DNA from: Psettodes erumei
Taxonomy: Eukaryota > Chordata > Actinopteri > Pleuronectiformes > Psettodidae
NCBI GenBank assembly: GCA_016785225.1
Contig: JAFBJZ010000349.1
Span: 62,001 to 126,000 of the forward strand
Length of the DNA stretch: 64,000 nucleotides
Direction of reading: 5' to 3'
This document shows, in pieces, positions 1-9,630 of the stretch. Below the pieces are notes generated by a model that had not been told where the DNA came from, did no database searches, and saw only the letters and a program-made list of their open reading frames with translations. Every line of letters begins with the position of its first letter. Position 1 is the stretch's first letter. Position numbers and translations under genes: made by a program.

Positions 1-731
1 TACAGACGGTCAATGGAAATGCCAAACTCCTCGGTCAGCAGCTCCAAGGCCATCTTACAGGCCAGGTGCTGAGGTGGGAAGATGCAGAATGCGCAGAGGG
101 AGGACAGGGTGGACAGGAAGACAGACCCGTGAGAGAAAGTACCTCTGGTGATCTAAGTAATGTAAAGGTTTCTGGACAGAGCAGTGAGACGCACACAGCA
201 GATAAACCTGGATCATAATTGCAACAAAGGCGACAAAGAAGTGACACAGCTGCAAAGGATGACAGCGCGATACCTTAAAGTAGTCCCCAAAGGACCAGGA
301 CCCCAGCATCTCGAAGAAGGTGTGGTGGTAGACATCTTTACCCACATCGTCCAGGTCGTTGTGTTTGCCTCCTGCACGGATACACTTCTGCGTATTGGCG
401 GCACGACGCAGCCTGGCCATGGGGTGGGACGGATCGATGGTGTTGAGGAAGATGGGCTTGAACTAAGAGAAAAGGGGATACGCTGAGCTGATCTGCGAGC
501 TGTGTTCTCTTTCAAGCTTGCTACAAGAATCTTACAAGTCAAAACATGAGCCAGCGGGTGGGTGCTTTTGGAGAGACGTTGGTGTACCTGGTTCATGCCA
601 GCGTTGGCGAAGAGCAGCGTGGGGTCGTCCAGCGGGATGGTGGATGACGAGTGGACATACTGGTGCTCATAGCGACGGAAGAAGTCGATGAACATCTGAC
701 GGATCTGAGCTGCACTCAAAGAGGAGTCCAT
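1..731 (-). CDS. aars1: alanyl-tRNA synthetase, cytosolic; 5' partial (first 133 codons)
   Basis: Attaches alanine to tRNA-Ala in the cytosol (class II aminoacyl-tRNA synthetase). Three coding exons are visible on the minus strand: 588-731 (48 codons from the ATG at 731, phase 0), 274-462 (63 codons, phase 0) and 1-68, which runs off the window. Each has a GT donor and AG acceptor where applicable. The product begins MDSSLSAAQIRQMFIDFF and contains TIPLDDPTLLFANAGMNQ, CIRAGGKHNDLDDVG and HHTFFEMLGSWSFGDYFK. These are the invariant N-terminal aminoacylation-core segments of AlaRS, and the alignment with the human enzyme is gap-free as I remember it. The third exon continues HLACKMALELLTEEFGISID. 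The acceptor of the start-codon exon is after 745, leaving 14 nt of 5' UTR in that exon. The editing and C-Ala domains lie upstream of position 1 in window coordinates. The gene is head-to-head with exosc6, as in human. Confidence 0.97.
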
Positions 732-745
732 TCTGAATCAGCTCT

Positions 746-3209
746 CTGCACAAAACACCAACAAAAAGAAGAAAATAAACACTGGGGCCAATCGTGTTCA
801 CATGGACAGTTCTCGTGAGCAGAGCTGATCATCTGTAAAAGTCTTTTGGCACCATGAGGCAAAGACACTGGTCGATCAAACAAGTTAAACCGGTTGCGCC
901 TTCTCTGCAGGTTATCCACTTGCCCTAAGGTCTTACTGAAGGGAGTTACACAGAAATGAAACAAGATAAAAGCATAGCATATAAAGAAGCATTCCATGTA
1001 AACCAAAGACAGGACGGATCCTTCCAGGTCTTTATAGCTTGATATATCAGGTATTTCATTTTCCAGATTAAGCACAAACAAGCATCTACAACTGGCTACT
1101 TATAACACCCTGTGGTGAAGATGCCCACTGCATCTCGTCATGTCTTATTTGATCCAGCCAACAATCCAAAACCCGCAGATACTCAATCTGATGAAGACGT
1201 AAAACAAAGTAAGAAAAACATCCTGCTTAATAAATGATTTAGTCCATAAATCAATTAATTACTTTCCTCTTAATCGACTAACTGCCAAGTTTTGTCAGTT
1301 CTGTATCCTGGGCCACGAGGAGCCTGAGTCGACTCAGTCAGTAAGGTGTGCGTGTGCTAACAAGCTGTCTGAGCGGAGATGTTCAGAACAAATTGGCCCT
1401 CGGCTCCGCTCATAAAAACCAGCAGCATCTCAGGAATCCTGCGTGGCAGGTGAGGCGTTCATGCCGCAGTGCACTGTAATCAAACTGACAAAAGGCTCGG
1501 ACACAAATCCGTTGTGGATGGGAATCTGTGACAGCATAGCATTGTCACATTACTGCCGTGCTGCACTGCTAAGGCGGTGCGCTCACGGATGATTTCGCTT
1601 TCCTCGACTTCTTTGTGCTCATCATCTTTGGATAGAAATGCATTCAGGGCTCCCGCTGGCTGTTTCGCAAAGGACGTGCTGTTGTTCGGTCGCTTTAGTG
1701 CTTTAGCTTTAGTGGTTTTTAACACTCACAGCTGCCAGGAGGCCTATAGGAACAGTCATAAAGGAAGGTGGGAAAGAAATAACTTGTAGTTGAGGGGCTT
1801 TGAAAAGAGACTCTCGTGTAATGTACAACGGTTTTGATCATCAATTCATAATTTAACTCATTCATCAGGTTTGGCTGCTTTCCTGTTTATATTATTGCAA
1901 ATTTAACACCTCTGCAATTTGAAGTCATCACCTTGGGAGTCAGAAAAATTATCATGTATGAATGAAAAGCTCACTCCAACATTGCACGTGATACTGTCCT
2001 GCAACCATCAAATAGACTATTCAAACCTTATATGGGCCTCTCATTCTTGCTAATGTCAATTCAAGTTTGGGAGAGAGGCTGAATCTTCATTGACAAGTAA
2101 AACCAGCGATGACCAGTATAATATAAATCTGCAATCACATGAGAAAAGAGAAAGGAAAAGCTTCTGAAAGTCACTTGGAATTGCATGACACAAAATCCAA
2201 GCCTTTACACACCCACGCAGGACTTGACTTCAGCTCAAGATATTTCTGAACTTCCAACCCAGCACTATAACCAGAATGTGACAAGACAGCGCGCTGCCTA
2301 TAATTAAAAGGAAGCAGAAGTGATTTCCCATTAGTGGACTCGTTTATAAACTAGATGGCATAGGGAAAAAACAAAGCTGGTGCATTTAGCTCTCGGGGGA
2401 CAGCAAGCGGACAGTAAACAGCCACCGTCCCCATCCTGACTACCAAACCACCCTGCTGGTAACCAGAGACGGTAGAGACGTCGGGGCGATGGGATGGAAA
2501 CTTCAGCCTCTGTGAAGAACAGGCTGTCTGACATAAGTAGTGGGTCGTTTTAAAAAAAGAGGCTTATTGTAAGGCAAGTGAGACTTAATTAAAGACATCA
2601 GTGAGCCAGAAAACAGGATCCAATAACCGATAAAGGGAGACAACAATAAAAGAGAAACAGAGAACTCATAAATAACAAATACAGAGAAATGTGCAGCTTT
2701 AAGGATGAAAGAGGTTTTGCATTCGCTACTATGTCAAAGAGCTTTGGTGGGTGGTAAAATGCTGAAACTAATGTATTGTCCACAGGGTCAAAGATCTAGA
2801 TTAGTCCCTGGCCCAGCCCTGTGCGTTGTCTCCAGGAGACATGCCAAAACTTATGAGATTTCTTTCCCTTTCTCGGGCTGACAAAAATCAGATCTCCGAT
2901 GACACTTCTACAACGCACAGGAATCGGTGCCATTGAAATAGTGCCGAGTCATGTCAGACACATCATTCCTCTCACAATGCGTCTCAAAACCGGGACGCTG
3001 CTTTAATAAATCGTCGGGTGATCACAAACTGCTGTGTTGGACAGAGGCACTAGCTTGACAAGCTGACGTTAGCAAGCTAAATGCTAGCCCTCTACGTTCA
3101 CCCGGAGAGAGAGCTTACAGCACACAATTCTAACAGTAAATGCACTATGTTAAATGGTGAGGCAAACGTTATTTATTTCTACGGCGCCTGGGCAAGCGCA
3201 AATACTCAC
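746..3209 (-). other. aars1: aars1 intron 1 (within the 5' UTR)
   Basis: This is the inferred 2.46 kb intron between the probable non-coding first exon and the start-codon exon. Apart from a repeat fragment at about 1150-1285, I recognise no gene in it. Open frames on both strands at 1480-1789 overlap one another and match no family I know. Confidence 0.55.
1150..1285 (+). repeat. dispersed teleost repeat fragment (MITE-like)
   Basis: The stretch contains CCAACAATCCAAAACCC and, further on, TTTAGTCCATAAATCAATT. Both belong to a short interspersed repeat I recognise from many fish genomes, whose ends carry the wording 'gagctgcaac'. A second copy of the same family with its left end intact lies at about 60790-61010. 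The boundaries are approximate and the superfamily is uncertain. A 38-codon open frame starting at 1121 falls on it and is probably meaningless. Confidence 0.4.
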
Positions 3210-3330
3210 AGAAGTCGCTATTGTCGCAGAATGAATCAGTTACTGCTCCCAAACACACTGCTTTAGTCCACGCTGCTCGACCAAAAGGAAAGCACAGTGA
3301 CAGTGAACACGCCCAAGGCGGCCGTCTATT
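3210..3330 (-). other. aars1: candidate non-coding first exon of aars1
   Basis: On the minus strand a strong donor (exon...CTTCT followed by GTGAGTATT) sits at 3209/3208. It is the best donor upstream of the start-codon exon. Two CCAAT boxes in minus-strand orientation lie just upstream, near 3325 and 3370. The transcription start is a guess from this arrangement. Confidence 0.4.
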
Positions 3331-3856
3331 GGTCCGACACGCCGGTACGTCGGTATATCTCAATCTCTATTGGATGAGCCTACTGTCGTTCTTAGTCGAG
3401 CCCGCCACATCAATGGTACGAAGTTCCCAGGCTTGGCTGATGCAATTGAAAAGACACCGGCGTCAACAGACGTTTAGGTTCTAAATTGATGAAGAAAGGT
3501 GGTTTTGCACATATTTTAAACTAAAAAGGTCAAATATAATGTTTTGTCAACATAACTTTTTAGTTGATATACATTATTAGTACATGCGTTTAATTTCTGG
3601 TCTAGTCTCCATGAGCTGTATCGTCATTGTTGTAATAATTTGTGATTTTGTGACATAATAATGACGGCAGAATATTTTTGCTTATAACTGTGACTGCACA
3701 AGCTCGAGATCTTTCTATCATTTTCATTCACTTTCATTAGGTGTCACGCGTCGGCGGAATTATTTCTCTGCTTGCTGTGTTTCCGGGGGGCACATTTCAC
3801 GCAGGACCCGATCACATGCTGCTTCCGCTGCTGCCAAATTTGTTTAGTACTGCACC
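3300..3856. promoter_or_regulatory. shared divergent promoter region of aars1 and exosc6
   Basis: About 0.5 kb separates the inferred aars1 5' end (minus) from the exosc6 start codon (plus). Minus-oriented CCAAT boxes lie at the aars1 side. ETS-like TTTCCGG and CTTCCG elements and CpGs lie at the exosc6 side (about 3750-3835). The middle, about 3480-3720, is AT-rich with no evident signal. No TATA box is obvious for either gene, which fits housekeeping promoters. Confidence 0.45.
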
Positions 3857-4988
3857 ATGCCGACTGACACCAAGCGCGTACGCGGTCCAGAGGTGACCCA
3901 AAGCCCGTCTCTGTTTCTGTGCAAACCCGCGGCCGCCCTCCCGTCGCGCGGCCCCAGAGCGGACGGTCGGCAGCGGGATCAGGTGGACGTCCGACCCGTG
4001 TTTGTCCGCTGCGGGTTGGTGAGCCAGGCGAAAGGGTCCGCGTATATAGAGGCCGGAAACACCAAGTTGATGTGCTGCGTGTATGGTCCAAAAGAAACGG
4101 AGCGAAAAGATGAGACGGATATGAAATGTGGAAGGTCTGTCGTGATTAATTTCTGTGTATATATCTATCATATCTTATGTATTGGTCCCTAACACCGTGA
4201 GCGTGCCCATTAACGATACACTTTCACCAAGGGTCTTAATCCCTGTGACTCGTGTGATTAGGTGGTGTTGTGTAGGACTTAAGTATCGTGTGGCGCTGTA
4301 CAGTAAATTAATACAACGAAACTCCACAATACTAAGATGAAATAAAACGTATTTTATAAACAAAAAATGGTCATATCATGTAGCTTCTTTACTGTTATTT
4401 GATATCCTTAAACAAAACTCTTTGTTTCTGTGTGTATCCAGATTGACAACTGACATGCGTTTTGCCCCATTTTCCTGTCCGGAGAGGGGCTCCTGGATTC
4501 AGGGGAGCCAGGACAAGGACCTCTCCCTGATGCTACATGAGAGTCTGCAGCCGGCAGTTTGCCTCCACAAATACCCCCGCTCTCAGATTGAGGTCAACGT
4601 GATGGTTCTTGAAAACAGCGGTTCGGTTCTGGCCCACGCGGTCACGTGTGCTTCTCTCGCTCTCGCAGATGCGGGGATAGAATTGTACGACCTGGTGCTT
4701 GGTTGTTCCATCCGCCAGGACGGCGCCTCTTATGTGGTCGACCCTTCTTACACAGAGGAAAGCAGCCAATGCTCAGTCGGCAGCGAGAACCAGGGAAGTC
4801 TGACCGTTGCGTTCCTCCCCAGCCTGAACCAGATTTCTGGGCTGCAGTCGGACGGAGAAATGACTGAGGAGACTCTGACAGCCGGGGTTCGGACCTGCAT
4901 CGAGGGATGCTATAAACTGTACCCAGTCATACAACAAGCCCTGACCAAGGCTGTGCGGAAGGCTGCTCCACCACCATCAGAGAGCTGA
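3857..4988 (+). CDS. exosc6: exosome complex component MTR3
   Basis: Non-catalytic RNase PH-like subunit of the nine-subunit RNA exosome core. In the known complex MTR3 sits in the hexameric ring next to RRP42 (EXOSC7) and helps thread RNA to the attached 3'-5' exonucleases in nucleus and cytoplasm. Two exons, 3857-4134 and 4442-4988, join in frame through a GT...AG intron (AG|A = Arg93). They give 274 residues against 272 in human. Recognisable segments are RPVFVRCGLVSQAKGSAYIE, GPKETE, LTTDMRFAPFSCPERG, YPRSQIEVNVMVLE, ALADAGIELYDLVLGCS and CIEGCYKLYPVIQQAL. The start is in good context (GCACCATGC) and aligns with the human N-terminus (MP...RxRGPE). A second, out-of-frame open frame inside exon 1 is a shadow. 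Confidence 0.97.
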
Positions 4989-5002
4989 GAGACTTTTTAT
5001 CC

Positions 5003-5008
5003 AATAAA
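5003..5008 (+). terminator. exosc6: poly(A) signal AATAAA of exosc6
   Basis: A canonical AATAAA lies 15 bases after the exosc6 stop codon. If used, the 3' UTR is very short. No other canonical signal is obvious in the next few hundred bases. Confidence 0.6.
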
Positions 5009-5029
5009 TGCTCAGTCTATAGTTTTTCT

Positions 5030-6640
5030 AGTGTACAATTTCCAGTCCTTAATTTGAAAACATAACCTACTTTTCTATGTTTGCAGTTCCTTTCTATAAT
5101 TGATGAGACTGATTTAACTGTTTTCATATTAAATACCTTAACATAATGCTTGTATGGTGTCGTTTGTACTGTATTTGAACCTTGATGCTTAACATTTGCT
5201 TGATGCCGGAGGAAAAATAAGGTGCGAGTAACCTTTTTTATATTAGATTAACAATATTGCTCATCTGGGATAGTTCCTGAATGTATTGTTATGATGTAAC
5301 ATGCAAAGTTTAAAACAAAATACACACACACACACTCTCTTTTGCAAATGGACAGACCTCATAGACATCCCAGGTGAAATTGGCCAACGAAATGTCCCCA
5401 GCATAGTTGCTTCGCTGGAGGCTAAGGTTTAAGAGGAACTGAAAAGTGTTATCTGGAACAAAATGGCATGGCTCCTGAAACAATATTGTGCCCTGAAGCT
5501 GTGCTTTATAAACCGAGCCTGTGGTTAAGCCTGAGCTCAGCTGTGTCCAGTAGAAATATCCATAATGCTACTAGAGGTCAGCCTAAGTTTTTAGTTTAAA
5601 GTGGTTGAGATGAGGGGACTATAATACTCTGTCTACTTAAGGGAAGCTTGTAGCACTGTAAAACAATCATCCCACTAAATCACCCCTAAAGGAATTAAGG
5701 TTTTCTTTGCCCTATTTATCACACTGACTGTAGTTGGGGACCTCATGCCACCCCTACCCCTCCACCCTCCAAATGAGAAAACAACTAAGAAGCATTTCAT
5801 GCAGTTTCACCCACTGGGCCCAGGATAAAAGGGGCCCAGCTGCAGAAGGCAGAAGCACAGGCGAGGGTGTATCCGTAGGGGTAAACGTATGCTTAAAATA
5901 TTTGGGACCAAAATGGGAAAATGTTTTCCTATGTCCTAATTAGACAGGGATAATGTGGAGCCTGCTAAAAAGGTAGAAGTGTGTGAAATGAATCCAGAGC
6001 AGAAATAAATATTTTTGCATATTGCCAGAGGTGCTTTGCTAAAAATTAATTATTAAACTGCAGCAGGAAAGGGACATAGTTGCGTTGAGTGCAATAGTTC
6101 ATTTCTGAGCTTATCATCAACTCCCTGCATAATGCTTCAGACTGAAATGATTTCTAAGCATTCATGTATTATCACTCAGCGGCAGTGTTGCCTTATTTGT
6201 ATTTTGCAATAAGGTTCACTTAAACAAAAAAGAGGGAGAGTCTCTGGAGCTTGATCTTGCTGCAGAAAAACAGAACCATATGAGAAAGTGTCATGATAAA
6301 CACCACTGACTGAAATATTTAAATGTCAGCATGAACTACACCTTTACAGTAAATCAATTGCAAAAACACTGTCACCCTGATAGAATTTTCTACTGTAATG
6401 CATGCCATTTATAAAGGTGTAATAATGTTATTAATGGTAACTGTGAAACACTTCTTTCTGCTCGTCCTTCATCTTTCATTTAAAGATTTGAATGATCCAT
6501 TATTAGGAAAAAATCCATGTATAATTGTCTGAACTGAGCGTTTTTGTCTGTGTTTATATTCCTCTATGCTTATTTATTATAAGATTTAATAGCATTGAAT
6601 CATTGCCCCTGTCATGTGTCTATTAATGTTTGTTACTGCA
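5030..6640. other. intergenic region between exosc6 and psme3ip1
   Basis: About 1.6 kb of AT-rich sequence. Only short open frames without codon-like composition and a short CA tract near 5320 are seen. I recognise no gene or transposon. It is where two ancestral gene blocks meet. Confidence 0.5.
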
Positions 6641-7300
6641 CGACAAAGTAAAAAGGAATAAAAGTGAGTCGGAACTAAAGTCGCACATTGAAAACCGTTA
6701 CGAGCCGTTTTAACAGTGACTCAAAACGTCATTGATTTGGAGCAGCAATATCATACCGACTGGTAAGTGTAAAGGCATTCAGATACGATGCACGATGTGA
6801 AGCAGCCCTGAGTTACAACTCAAGTCTGCACGGCTGTGCGCGTGAAAAGACTGAATTTCCATTGTGACACGATGTTGTCTTACTGTCAGCGGTGACGGCA
6901 GTTTGCTTGGATGCTAATGAAGCTAACGTTAGCTGGGGGCTGCAGCACACCGCGCATCTACGTGTCCGCAGGTTTACCTCTCGCCTATTTGATCCGCCAT
7001 AACAGACGGGCGGCGATTCTGACTGTTTAACACCAGACTGACATTTGTGTTGCTTAATTGTTGCATCGATGGCCGCCTGGCTTTAAAAGCTAACCCTCAG
7101 AGATTAGCGCTGCCCGTGGTAACAGCGAGTGAATGGCCGGGGCCGACACAAACTACACGCTGTGATCCTTTGCGCAGAACCGTGTAATTAACTCGGGCGA
7201 AACCTCGTCGCAGATCTGTTGGGGTGTCCTTGTGGTTTTCCTTCATTGGTGAGAAATTGGTTAAATTACCACGATCTTCAGGTTCTTGTGATTAAAGTTG
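6640..7300 (+). promoter_or_regulatory. psme3ip1: probable promoter and non-coding first exon region of psme3ip1
   Basis: CpGs become frequent at about 6700-7220 after an AT-rich stretch, as in a teleost housekeeping promoter. A strong plus-strand donor (CGACTG|GTAAGTGT) at 6762/6763 could end a non-coding first exon that splices to the acceptor at 8131-8133. Other donors in the region (for example CATTG|GTGAG near 7247) cannot be excluded. The rest up to 8130 would be intron and shows nothing else. Confidence 0.35.
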
Positions 7301-8138
7301 ACCACTAGGGGGAGCCGAACGCCCACAGGTTGAGCCGAGTTTAGCCTTCTCTTTAAAAATAGCATCTGTTCTACCCCTCTATCCCTCTCCCACACGCAGG
7401 GATTATCTAGTTGTTGCGATTTGCAGCAGTTGTCTTTCTAGTGATCTCACTGCAGCGGTGAGATGAAACATAATCAGTAACATCACACTGCAGCAGCATC
7501 TGCTGTAACACATCACAAACCGCAGCTCCAACATCACCACAGACCTTTTCCCCCAAAGATTTGCTCATGTGAATTTCTGTCACTGTGCAGTTCGCCTCTG
7601 TTTTCATTCATTCTTAAAATGACAACATTTGAGATGTGTAATGCTGCTGGATTCATCTTGGATCTGCTTTACAATAACAGCTAATACCTCTAATTCTGCG
7701 CAGCATTAAATTTATGGTACTGTACATTGATCAGAAATCCAGCATTACATACATTTATGAATAGAATGGCAAATTCATTCATTATAGGGGACCTGGCTGC
7801 ATAAAAACAAATGAATGCTATGTAGATAGGCAGATACAGTCTCAGTTCCTGAGCAGTGAACACTCTAGCAATTGTTGTACAGAGTTTTGCTCTGGGGACA
7901 TAAGCTGAGTTTTCATGAATTGCTGAACTACATAGAAAAGGAATAAGTCAATTAAATCCACACATTTTCAGATTGGATTCCCACATTAGAGCCATTGATA
8001 ACAACCGCTGTACGATATCTTCACCCTTTTGTCTGTAAGGGTCCAACAAAAACAGACTACTTGAATAAAATACATATCCATATTTTTTGGGAATAATACC
8101 CATATGTGTGGTGTGTCTGTGTGTGTTTGTCAGGTGTA

Positions 8139-9594
8139 ATGGCAGGGGGAGGGGCAGCGGGCGTCGACCTCAGCAGGAAGTTCGTGTCGGAGGCAGAGCT
8201 TGACGAGAGGAGAAAGAAAAGACAGGAGGAGTGGGAGAAAGTCAGGAAACCCGATGACCCAGAGGGTAAAAACACCTACACATACTGTATACACACACAC
8301 ACACACACACACATCCTAAATGCACACAACCTCTCAAATCAGCTGTGCAGCTGTGCAAACCCCACCCTCATATCAGCTTGTGTGCTCTTCAGAGGCCCCA
8401 GAGGAGGAGTATGACCCACGATCCCTCTTCGAGCGACTGCAGGAGCAGAAAGACAAGAAGCAGGAGGAATTTGAGGAGCAATTCAAATTCAGTGGGTTCT
8501 TGTCAATCTGTCACAATGTGATATATTGTTTTATATAGAGCTATAACATAAAATGCCGCCTACTTGCGCTGTGCTTCTGCAGAAAGAGTATTATTTCTTT
8601 TATAAGTATGTTTCATGCAGGACCCCTACTTGTAATGGAGTATTTTTCTATCATTGCATTCTTTCACTTGAGTAAAGGGACTTTCCCCTTTGAAACAGGC
8701 CACTCACTTGCATTATGGGAAATGTAGGGTCCCAGGCTTTTGAATCTTGAGCTTGAGTGCATGTCTTTGCTCAACTGAATTCATCTCTTTGCTGTAAAAC
8801 GGCAATGTTAGTACTTCATGTTTTTAAGGTGTTTTCACTGAATTTAATCTGCAGCGGTTTTGTTGCAGTGTGGCTTTACTCTGCTCCTGGAGGGCGGATG
8901 TTATTTTTGTAGACACACTCTTCGTAACCTGCTTAGCTTTGCTTAACGACTTTGCGATAACAGTGTGTGTTTGAAGTTTTTCCGGTACTGTTCAAAAGTT
9001 ATTCTTTGTTTCATGTTTTTTTTTTCTGTTTCACTCGGAGTTGGCAAAACGGCAGCTACACTAATACATTTCCTGTCATTCCGTAATGTAGACTATTCCA
9101 CAGATTTTAGTAAAGAGGTGAATTGGGACAGAACACACATTGACACATGGGGCTTGTTGAAGACACGTGACATCGTCAGTATTTCAAGACGAGCTGTAAA
9201 TGTCATACGTCTGCCAGATGTTAAGCTGAAATTCAGGCATTTCATTTTACATGAAGGTCACTTGTGGATGGATTTAAAGCAGACTATTACTGTTTGTTTC
9301 TGAAAAAAACCAACAACCTTGCACTCTCCTGCCATGTGTTGAGAGCATGTTTGTTTCCATGGTGACAGGGAACATGGTGAGGGGATTGGACGAGGATGAA
9401 ACCAGCTTCCTGGATGAGGTCTCCCGGCAACAGTGCCTGGTGGAGAAGCAACGCAGGGACGAAGAGAAGCAGGAACTGCTGGAATACAGAATATCCTTGA
9501 TCAAGTATTTGTTTATCAGGAAAAAAACATTTTAGTTAGCTGGTGTTAGTCTCTGGTTTTGTGCTTAGGCAACATGTTATTCTGTTAGCCCCCC

Positions 9595-9630
<36 letters not shown>

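Noticed and set aside
1121..1237. 38-codon plus-strand open frame beginning MPTASRHVLFDPANN with a donor-like site, inside aars1 intron 1
   Set aside because: It overlaps a dispersed fish repeat (1150-1285), ends quickly and resembles no protein family.
1480..1789. Opposed open frames of 81 and 70 codons
   Set aside because: They overlap each other on opposite strands, have no splice context and no recognisable domain.
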